Below are positions 35,011 to 41,236 of a DNA stretch of 64,000 bases, in pieces. This DNA comes from JAZSMJ01 sp045535815 (lineage in GTDB: Bacteria > Bacillota > Clostridia > Oscillospirales > CAG-272), in NCBI GenBank assembly GCA_045535815.1, contig JAZSMJ010000035.1:11909-75908 (forward strand). Reading direction: 5' to 3'. The number at the start of each line of letters is the position of its first letter. The stretch's first letter is position 1. The position numbers were made by a program, and so were the translations under genes. The notes below the pieces were generated by a model that had not been told where the DNA came from, searched no databases, and was given only the letters and a program-made list of their open reading frames with translations.

Positions 35011-35292
35011 ATGTTAAAGCTTAGTTTACAGTTCTTTGCTCATAAGAAGGGTGTTGGTTCTACCAAGAACGGCCGTGATAGTGAGTCTAAGAGACTTGGT
35101 GTGAAAAAAGCCGACGGACAGCCTGTCGTTGCCGGCAACATTATCGTTAGACAGAGAGGAACACACATCAGACCCGGTAACAACGTTGGCCGTGGCTCCG
35201 ATGATACACTTTTTGCTCTCATCGACGGTAAGGTAAAGTTTGAGCGTATTTCTCGCGACAAGAAATGCGTAAGCGTTTATGCAGCAGAATAA
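35011..35292 (+). CDS. rpmA: Ribosomal protein L27 (precursor with Prp cleavage site)
   Basis: Large-subunit protein whose N-terminus reaches the peptidyl-transferase centre. The precursor starts MLKLSLQFFAHKKG: the LQFF-A motif is the Prp site, and cutting after F9 leaves AHKKGVGSTKNGRD, matching mature L27 of other bacteria. 93 residues. GGAGG precedes the ATG. The unit ends at the hairpin 35320-35349. Confidence 0.97.
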   Translation: MLKLSLQFFAHKKGVGSTKNGRDSESKRLGVKKADGQPVVAGNIIVRQRGTHIRPGNNVGRGSDDTLFALIDGKVKFERISRDKKCVSVYAAE

Positions 35293-35319
35293 TTGCTCAC
35301 AAATAAGAAATTAAAGTAT

Positions 35320-35349
35320 AAAATGGACACTTTATAAAGTGTCCATTTT
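35320..35349. terminator. Bidirectional terminator after rpmA
   Basis: Perfect palindrome AAAATGGACACTTT-AT-AAAGTGTCCATTTT with T runs on both strands, between the convergent rpmA and DUF1653 genes. Confidence 0.93.
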
Positions 35350-35366
35350 GCTTTTATAATAAAGAT

Positions 35367-35579
35367 TTATTCTTCAATATAGGTAAAACGTTTAACATTA
35401 TTACCGTTATATTCGACGGTTTCATTCCACATTGAAATCGGTCTTACCCATATATCGCTATTTCCGTATAAAGCACGGTATACGACCATCTCCTCAAGCG
35501 TTTCCGAGTGCTTGGCTATCCCGATAACCTCATATTCATTACCTTTAAAGTGGCGGTACTTCCCTGTTTTAATTTCCAT
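35367..35579 (-). CDS. DUF1653 domain protein
   Basis: Seventy-residue soluble protein consisting of one DUF1653 domain: GKYRHFKGNEYEVIGIAKHSET, VVYRALYG, and WVRPISMWNETV are its conserved blocks. Function unknown. GAGGAT lies before the ATG. It follows the zinc-ribbon membrane protein gene by 12 bases and is probably co-transcribed with it. Confidence 0.85.
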   Translation of the reverse strand: MEIKTGKYRHFKGNEYEVIGIAKHSETLEEMVVYRALYGNSDIWVRPISMWNETVEYNGNNVKRFTYIEE

Positions 35580-35591
35580 TATCTCATATCC

Positions 35592-36002
35592 TCAAAATAC
35601 AATATTAACTCTGCATCTGTTACCGCATTTAGGGCATACAGCTATGTTTTTTCCTTTTTTAATAGGAAGGCGTAAAACAGCCTTGCAGTTCTTGCATTTT
35701 CTGTATCTGTATTTCTTTATATCGTGTATTCTGTTATATTGCAAAACAAAGAATGATTTAATTTTTGCTAAGATATTGCATACAAACGCATTTTCTTTTT
35801 GTCTTGCAAATATATTTTTTGAAAAAGCTCTGAAAACCCAGTAAACTATTATTCCAACGGATAACAATGAAACAATTATTGAACGAAGAAAAATATTGAT
35901 AAACCACAATATAAAGTATATTATAATAAGAAGATAGCCGAGCTTATCATTTCCGTATCTTCCATACATAAAACGAGTCAAACGCTCACGAATACGCCAC
36001 AT
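35592..36002 (-). CDS. Small membrane protein with C-terminal zinc ribbon
   Basis: Not recognised beyond its parts. 136 residues: a short basic N-terminus (MWRIRERLTRFMYGRYGND), two hydrophobic segments (about 22-40 and 42-62), a basic linker and a CxxC-16-CxxC zinc ribbon near the C-terminus (CKNC ... CPKC). The N-terminal FMYGRYGNDKL stretch recurs in small clostridial membrane proteins that I cannot assign a role. I start at the ATG at 36002, which has GGAGG six bases upstream; an earlier in-frame start is less well placed. Confidence 0.75.
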   Translation of the reverse strand: MWRIRERLTRFMYGRYGNDKLGYLLIIIYFILWFINIFLRSIIVSLLSVGIIVYWVFRAFSKNIFARQKENAFVCNILAKIKSFFVLQYNRIHDIKKYRYRKCKNCKAVLRLPIKKGKNIAVCPKCGNRCRVNIVF

Positions 36003-36041
36003 TTTAAACCTCCGCAAAAGATAATTACATAAGATATAAAA

Positions 36042-36076
36042 TCAGCCATGCAACCTTAAAAAGATTGCATGACTGA
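36042..36076 (-). terminator. Terminator of the cysteine-rich protein gene
   Basis: Twelve-pair stem TCAGTCATGCAA / TTGCATGGCTGA on the minus strand (one G-T pair) followed by TTTTAT, about 40 bases past the stop codon at 36115. Confidence 0.75.
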
Positions 36077-36114
36077 TATCTTTTTAGTTGTTATACAAAG
36101 CACTCAAAAACAAT

Positions 36115-36960
36115 TTAACAATGATGTCCGTTATGAATATTGTTTAATTGTTTATAAGAAGGCGGACAGAACTCATGCACCGGGAAATCCATTTTTTCAA
36201 AAATAGAGCACGGTGTATCAGATTCTGAGCATACGCATTCTTTGTCCGGAACACAATATTCAGACGCATTAATGATATACTGTGAAGGTCTCTCCAGTCT
36301 TATTACAGAGAAGAAACCAAGAGAAACATAAAGACGTTTGTCATCATCAGAACTGTCAACAAGAGCACCGTTTACAAAACAGCAAACGTTCTCAGGTATC
36401 TCATCAACAGTACAGCAACAACATACTTTATTGCAATCTCTTTCTTTTATCTGTACATCAAGGACTATAGGGCTTGCAACCTCACACACAGCAACGGGAA
36501 GGTTGGTTTGAATATCCTTGACGTCAGGTATTCTTGCACAGAAATTATCATTAAGCGGATCACTCTTGAATATACTAACAGAGCCCTCGCTTCCGTAAAG
36601 AATAACCTTTTTCTCACAGACCGCCAATCCATCTATTTCCTGTGATCTGCCGGGACAAACACATGCTTCAAAAACTATCTTTACATAAAACCTGACGTAG
36701 ATCTGATAAAAGCCTCTGTTGAACTGTACAGGGTTGACTGAAATATTAGTCCATATTATTTTTGCGCTTTTAACTCTGATACTACCTGTCTTATCAATAA
36801 TTTCCTGTCCAAAATCTGTAAGGAAAACTCGAACATTTTCAAAGCAATCTTTATCTCTGCAGCTGTCATAGATTTTATTGCAGTCTATACAAACGGATTC
36901 CTTGGATGCTCCGTTGTTAGCTATAGTTGTTCCGTGGCAACAGCTTTTGATATCTGCCAT
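36115..36960 (-). CDS. Cysteine-rich conserved clostridial protein, function unknown
   Basis: 281 residues with 24 cysteines, many in pairs or runs (SCCHG, VCIDCNKIYDSCRDKDC, KVCCCC, NVCC), and no signal peptide or membrane helix. The middle (FNRGFYQIYVRFYVKIVFEACV, here at about 80-101) is predicted beta-rich. Highly similar sequences are, as far as I remember, widespread in Clostridia as hypothetical proteins. High cysteine and a cytoplasmic start would suit a spore-coat protein that becomes cross-linked, but this is inference; metal storage is an alternative. AGGAGG lies eleven bases before the ATG. It seems to be transcribed alone. Confidence 0.75.
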   Translation of the reverse strand: MADIKSCCHGTTIANNGASKESVCIDCNKIYDSCRDKDCFENVRVFLTDFGQEIIDKTGSIRVKSAKIIWTNISVNPVQFNRGFYQIYVRFYVKIVFEACVCPGRSQEIDGLAVCEKKVILYGSEGSVSIFKSDPLNDNFCARIPDVKDIQTNLPVAVCEVASPIVLDVQIKERDCNKVCCCCTVDEIPENVCCFVNGALVDSSDDDKRLYVSLGFFSVIRLERPSQYIINASEYCVPDKECVCSESDTPCSIFEKMDFPVHEFCPPSYKQLNNIHNGHHC

Positions 36961-37065
36961 TTGAGCATATTCCTCCTAATATAGTTACTTAGATACTACC
37001 TTTTATGTATGACAGTATCTTCGTTACTATATTATGCAAAAGGAGTAAAATATGTTTTTAACAGA

Positions 37066-37482
37066 TTAGTGAGAGATCATAAATTTCTTAAGATCTTCAG
37101 TGATATTTTCCTCGCTCATAGATGCGGTAATTGTAACGTTTATATCAAGACTGTCGACGAGCGCAGAGATCTTTGTAGCAAAGCTTGTGAAATTGTCAAC
37201 ATCATTTTCACATATTTTAAGAGCGGAATCAATAAAAATATCCGTAATATCGTGATTGCTTGCATAAATTCCGGCAATAAAACCGTAAAGAGCATCGGCA
37301 TTATTTATTTTAAACTCATCAGTATCAATAAGTCTTGCCTGATAACTGATTGCATGAATGAGCTTATCACCCTTTTCAACGCATACAACCGATCCGTTAG
37401 AAACCTTGAGAGCCTCTTCCACGAGATTGATAAGAGTTTTTGTCTTGCCAGTGCCTTTTACGCCAACAATTAATTTTAACAT
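37066..37482 (-). CDS. Small P-loop ATP-binding protein
   Basis: 138 residues with a clear Walker A, GVKGTGKT (7-14), followed by a helix, and a possible Walker B, DIFIDSAL (about 81-88). Beyond that I recognise no family-specific motif; the middle (KGDKLIHAISYQARLIDTDEF) suggests an ATPase of the kind that handles a bound ligand or DNA, but no function can be assigned. It lies 31 bases after pgi on the same strand, so it may share the pgi promoter. Confidence 0.75.
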   Translation of the reverse strand: MLKLIVGVKGTGKTKTLINLVEEALKVSNGSVVCVEKGDKLIHAISYQARLIDTDEFKINNADALYGFIAGIYASNHDITDIFIDSALKICENDVDNFTSFATKISALVDSLDINVTITASMSEENITEDLKKFMISH

Positions 37483-37513
37483 TTGATGTCCTCCGAAATA
37501 TATATAATTTATT

Positions 37514-38863
37514 TTAATTCAGCTTTTTTGAAAGCTCTTTCCTTTTCAGATCGTGTTCTTCGCCCGGTTTACCAAGCAAAGCATACATATTATTTTTATA
37601 ATCTTCAACGCCAGGTTGATCAAACGGGTTTACGTTAAGTATATAACCCGATATAGCACACGCAAGCTCAAAGAAATAAACAAGGTATCCAAAATTCTCT
37701 GCATTTCTTTCATCAAGCTCGAGAATAATATTAGGAACGTTTCCGTCAACGTGAGCCAATACAGTTGCTATAAATGCTGTGCGATTAACCTCATGGAGAG
37801 ATTTTTCAGCTACAAAGTTCAGACCGTCACCGTTCTTTTCGTCATAAGGGATAAGAATATCATCCTTTGATTTTTTAAGATCGATAACCGTTTCAAAAAG
37901 ATTTCTTTCACCCTGCTGTACAAGCTGCCCGAGTGAATGAAGGTCAGTTGAGAATATAACTGATGCAGGGAAAATTCCCTTCCCGTCTTTACCTTCACTT
38001 TCTCCGTAAAGCTGTTTCCACCATTCAGCAGTAAGCTGAATGCCGCTGTCATACGCAGCGAGAACTTCTATCTTTTTGCCACCGTTATAAAGAATATTTC
38101 TTATAACGGCGTATTTATAACAGTCATTTTTTTCAATATCACATTCTGTAAAATCAGACTTAGCAAGCTGTGCGCCATGCATCATATCATCTATGTCTAT
38201 ACCTGCGACAGCTATAGGAAGCAGTCCGACTGCGGTAAGAACAGAATATCTGCCGCCGACATTATCCGGAACGACAAAGGTCTCATAGCCCTTTTCATTA
38301 GAAAGCTCTTTAAGAGTTCCTCTGCATTTGTCGGTAGTAACAAAGATTCTTTCTTTAGCGCCATCCTCTCCGTATTTTTCTTCAAGAAGCTGTCTGAAGA
38401 TTCTGAACGCAATAGCAGGCTCAGTAGTTTTACCTGATTTTGAAATAACGTTTATGCATATATCCTTGCCACTGTTTTTGCAGATATCGATAAGCTCCGT
38501 CATAGCAGAGGGAGAAATGCTGTTACCTGCAAAATATATATCAGGCGTGTCTTTGGATATTGCATTATAATTAGGAGATTTGCAGAATTCAATTGCAGCT
38601 CGTGCTCCAAGATATGAACCGCCTATTCCGATAACGATAAAAATGCCACAGCTCTTTTTTATCTTTTCGGCAGTAACCTTTATTCTTTCAAATTCTTCCT
38701 TATCATAATTTAAAGGAAGATCTTTCCAGCCAAGAAAGTCACTGCCCTTTCCGTTTTCATTAACTACGTAATTATGCGCATCACAAAGCCTTGATTCAAA
38801 GCTCTTATAATCTTCACATGAAATAAAATTATCAAGATATTTGCTATTTAATTTGATCCCCAT
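37514..38863 (-). CDS. pgi: Glucose-6-phosphate isomerase
   Basis: Interconverts glucose 6-phosphate and fructose 6-phosphate in glycolysis. 449 residues, the shorter Bacillota type. Landmarks: GIGGSYLGARAA (phosphate binding), VISKSGKTTEPA, GGRYSVLTAVGLLP and the catalytic lysine region near the C-terminus (FDQPGVEDYKN). AGAGGT precedes the ATG. Its promoter is 38889-38917. Confidence 0.96.
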   Translation of the reverse strand: MGIKLNSKYLDNFISCEDYKSFESRLCDAHNYVVNENGKGSDFLGWKDLPLNYDKEEFERIKVTAEKIKKSCGIFIVIGIGGSYLGARAAIEFCKSPNYNAISKDTPDIYFAGNSISPSAMTELIDICKNSGKDICINVISKSGKTTEPAIAFRIFRQLLEEKYGEDGAKERIFVTTDKCRGTLKELSNEKGYETFVVPDNVGGRYSVLTAVGLLPIAVAGIDIDDMMHGAQLAKSDFTECDIEKNDCYKYAVIRNILYNGGKKIEVLAAYDSGIQLTAEWWKQLYGESEGKDGKGIFPASVIFSTDLHSLGQLVQQGERNLFETVIDLKKSKDDILIPYDEKNGDGLNFVAEKSLHEVNRTAFIATVLAHVDGNVPNIILELDERNAENFGYLVYFFELACAISGYILNVNPFDQPGVEDYKNNMYALLGKPGEEHDLKRKELSKKLN

Positions 38864-38888
38864 GATTATACCTCTTTTCTTTATATAT

Positions 38889-38917
38889 ATTTTACTATAT
38901 TTGTCTTATCTTTGCAA
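38889..38917 (-). promoter_or_regulatory. Promoter of pgi
   Basis: Minus strand TTGCAA (38912-38917), 17-base spacer, TAAAAT (38889-38894), 25 bases before the pgi ATG. Confidence 0.7.
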
Positions 38918-38927
38918 GGTCTTTTGC

Positions 38928-40070
38928 TTAATTCTGAAAATTTTTTTTAATTATTTCATTTATTATTCCAAAATAACCGATTTTTTCGACAGATTGTGAC
39001 GCTTTAATATCTACAGATCCGATTATTTCACCGTCAAGCAGGTATTCTACCTTGCCTACAATATCTCCTTCTTTTATCGGAGCAGCTATATTCTCGGGCA
39101 AAATGAAATTCTTTTCAATATCTTTTTCCTTTCCCTTATCAACTACGCACGAAAAATCATCGTATGTAATATCACAGACGAGGTCAATTCCTCCGATCAC
39201 AGTAATAGGCTCAAGATCCTCTTTTTCAAATAATGCATAGCAGTAATTTGAAAAACCGAAGTCCAAAAGCTTTTTTGCCGCTTCATTTCTGATATCCTTC
39301 GTTTCTGACCCCATTATTACAGCTATAAGCTGCATATTGTCTCTTTTAGCACTTGCGCTAATACAGAACTTTGCTTTGGACGTAGAGCCTGTTTTAAGCC
39401 CGTTAGCACCGTTGTAAAATCTGATTAATTTATTTGTGTTGGAAAGCGTAAACTCTCCGTTTCGCACCGTATCCATCCATATGGATGAGTATTCCAATAT
39501 CTTGGGATGGTTAACAATTAACTCCCGAGACATTATAGCTATATCACGTGCACTTGTAACGTGATTTACAGTATCGTCATCAAGTCCGTTGGTATTTTCA
39601 AAATTTGTATTATTCATTTCAAGCTCTCGGGCTTTTTCATTCATCATCTGAATAAAAGCCTCTTCACTTCCGCAAAGATGCTCTGCCAAAGCTACTGCGG
39701 CATCATTTGCACTTGAAATTACGACTGCTTTCAGCATATCTTCAACAGACATAGTTTCACCTGCTTCAAGATATATTTGAGATCCGCCCATATTTGCAGC
39801 GTTTTCGCTGACGCAGACGCTGTCGCTGAGTGAAATTTTACCGCTGTCTATAGCTTCCATTATAAGAAGCATTGTCATTACCTTAGTAACTGAGGCAGGC
39901 GGAAGTGCTTGATCGGCATTATTTTCAAAAAGCACCCTGCCCGTTTGCGCCTCAATCAGGATAGAGCCCTTGGCATCGATCTGCAATTCATATGCATATA
40001 CAAGATTTGTTAAAAGCATCATTATAACGACTATTACCGATACATATTTTAATATTATCTTTTTATTCAT
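38928..40070 (-). CDS. D-alanyl-D-alanine carboxypeptidase, S11 family (DacF/PBP5 type)
   Basis: Secreted low-molecular-weight PBP that removes the terminal D-Ala from wall stems. An N-terminal signal peptide (about 1-27) is followed by the S11 domain with the three active-site motifs S60-VT-K63, S120-A-N122 and K226-T-G228. A C-terminal PBP5-like beta domain follows, ending in a probable amphipathic membrane anchor (YFGIINEIIKKNFQN). I start at the ATG at 40070, with GGAGG nine bases upstream. The closest named types are DacF and DacB of sporulating bacteria; which one cannot be told here. Confidence 0.93.
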   Translation of the reverse strand: MNKKIILKYVSVIVVIMMLLTNLVYAYELQIDAKGSILIEAQTGRVLFENNADQALPPASVTKVMTMLLIMEAIDSGKISLSDSVCVSENAANMGGSQIYLEAGETMSVEDMLKAVVISSANDAAVALAEHLCGSEEAFIQMMNEKARELEMNNTNFENTNGLDDDTVNHVTSARDIAIMSRELIVNHPKILEYSSIWMDTVRNGEFTLSNTNKLIRFYNGANGLKTGSTSKAKFCISASAKRDNMQLIAVIMGSETKDIRNEAAKKLLDFGFSNYCYALFEKEDLEPITVIGGIDLVCDITYDDFSCVVDKGKEKDIEKNFILPENIAAPIKEGDIVGKVEYLLDGEIIGSVDIKASQSVEKIGYFGIINEIIKKNFQN

Positions 40071-40150
40071 ATATAGAATCCTCCGAACAAGCATTTTAAT
40101 ATAAAATATGCCTGTAAATCATTTTGTATGCGAACGGAGTTTTTATCATA

Positions 40151-40195
40151 AAAAAATAAGTGTAATGCGACGGATACACCGACGTATTACACTTA
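40151..40195 (-). terminator. Terminator of the HPr-like gene
   Basis: Seventeen-pair stem (40157-40173 with 40179-40195, one G-T pair) around ATACA; on the minus strand a run of six T follows. It lies 17 bases past the stop codon. Confidence 0.92.
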
Positions 40196-40212
40196 CAATT
40201 TTTATTTGATTG

Positions 40213-40443
40213 TTATTTAACGATAAACTTGTCAAGATCTGCAAAGAGCTTATCACAATCATCTGAATGTGCTGTGAGTGTGATAGTCTGAAGGAGATCA
40301 AGACTGAAAATACCCATTATAGACTTTGCATCAACAACATATCTGCCAGAAGCAAGGTCTATGTCTATATCATATTTACATACCGTTTCAACAAAATCTC
40401 TTACATCCTGAATGGACGAAAGCTTTATTCCTACTGTTTTCAT
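40213..40443 (-). CDS. HPr-family protein without the phospho-histidine (Crh-like)
   Basis: 76-residue PTS HPr homologue. The active-site HPr motif GIHARP is replaced by SIQDVR, so the catalytic His is Gln12; Bacillus Crh also has Gln at this place. The regulatory serine is kept in AKSIMGIFSLDL (S41, matching Ser46 of HPr), the site for HPr kinase. The protein therefore cannot relay phosphate for sugar uptake but could act as a catabolite co-regulator with CcpA. GGAGG precedes the ATG; promoter and terminator are its own. It is four genes from dnaE, in a genome where whiA and rapZ also lie together, as in the Bacillus crh locus. Confidence 0.87.
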   Translation of the reverse strand: MKTVGIKLSSIQDVRDFVETVCKYDIDIDLASGRYVVDAKSIMGIFSLDLLQTITLTAHSDDCDKLFADLDKFIVK

Positions 40444-40480
40444 AAATATCGAACCTCCAATTAAATATTATTACAAATAT

Positions 40481-40509
40481 ATTATACAGTCTAAAAAAAG
40501 GTTTGTCAA
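40481..40509 (-). promoter_or_regulatory. Promoter of the HPr-like gene
   Basis: Minus strand TTGACA (40504-40509), 17-base spacer, TATAAT (40481-40486). Confidence 0.85.
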
Positions 40510-40523
40510 TAGAAACTGATATC

Positions 40524-40553
40524 AAAAAACGGAACAGAAAAACTGTTCCGTTT
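40524..40553 (-). terminator. Terminator of the DUF4430 lipoprotein gene
   Basis: Perfect 11-bp stem AAACGGAACAG / CTGTTCCGTTT with a five-base loop; six T follow on the minus strand. It starts six bases past the stop codon. Confidence 0.92.
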
Positions 40554-40558
40554 AAATT

Positions 40559-41146
40559 TTATTCTTCGTCCTCGCTGAGCTCATCCTCTTCAAGGAAATC
40601 GCTCAAATCAATTGATTCTTCCTCTGTTTCTGTCTCTGCAGCAGCAAGAGATTCAGATTCAGCTGCTTCAGATTCAGCAAGGTCAGCAAGCTCTTCTTCG
40701 TCAAGTGTGAAGAACTCGATAAGGGAGTTGTCGTTTACGTAAGACTCTGTTGCAGGATCATATATCATAAACGTATATTCGATAGTATCACCGGTAACAA
40801 CAGTATTGGTGTTAGCTCTTCCGGTTTCAGGAAGAACACCGTTTATGGTATATTCCCAATAGTATGTAAGACCGTCAATCTCAGTTCTGTAGTAATAGCT
40901 TGCTTTTTCAACAGACGTATTCTGACTGTCAAGCGTTGCTCTGAGACCGTACATCATGATAGCTTCGTTTACAACGTCGATAACTGTGGGGTTTGCACCG
41001 TCAATAATAACTTCGGAATTAAAAACTTCGTCATTGCCGGCAATGAACTTAAGGTTAACGGTTGAAGTTACGTCGGGTCCGCCGCAAGATACCATAACGG
41101 ATGCTACTAAGATAATTGAAAATACTAAGCACAAAATCTTTTTCAT
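40559..41146 (-). CDS. DUF4430 lipoprotein
   Basis: Secreted lipoprotein of 195 residues. Signal peptide with lipobox MVSC, then a DUF4430 domain (about 30-140: NPTVIDVVNEAI, YYWEYTINGVLPETGRANTNTVVTGDTIEYTF), the transcobalamin-like beta-grasp fold seen in cobalamin-binding and adhesin proteins. The last 45 residues are almost all Glu, Ala, Ser, Asp and Leu. I start at the ATG at 41146, with AAAGGA upstream; a start at 41164 lies before that site. It has its own promoter inside the preceding hairpin. Ligand unknown. Confidence 0.82.
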   Translation of the reverse strand: MKKILCLVFSIILVASVMVSCGGPDVTSTVNLKFIAGNDEVFNSEVIIDGANPTVIDVVNEAIMMYGLRATLDSQNTSVEKASYYYRTEIDGLTYYWEYTINGVLPETGRANTNTVVTGDTIEYTFMIYDPATESYVNDNSLIEFFTLDEEELADLAESEAAESESLAAAETETEEESIDLSDFLEEDELSEDEE

Positions 41147-41188
41147 AATTAGTTTTCCTTTCAAAAAAACATAAATGCTGTATGATAT

Positions 41189-41231
41189 ATTATATATTCC
41201 GGAACCGCTTATGTCAAGCGGTTCACGGAAT
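41189..41231 (-). promoter_or_regulatory. Promoter of the DUF4430 gene inside the hairpin after the PBP gene
   Basis: Minus strand TTGACA (41212-41217), 17-base spacer, TATAAT (41189-41194). The -35 falls in and next to the loop of an inverted repeat, ATTCCGGAACCGCTT (41196-41210) with 41216-41231, that begins six bases past the PBP stop. The hairpin has no following T run. Confidence 0.7.
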
Positions 41232-41236
41232 TTTTA

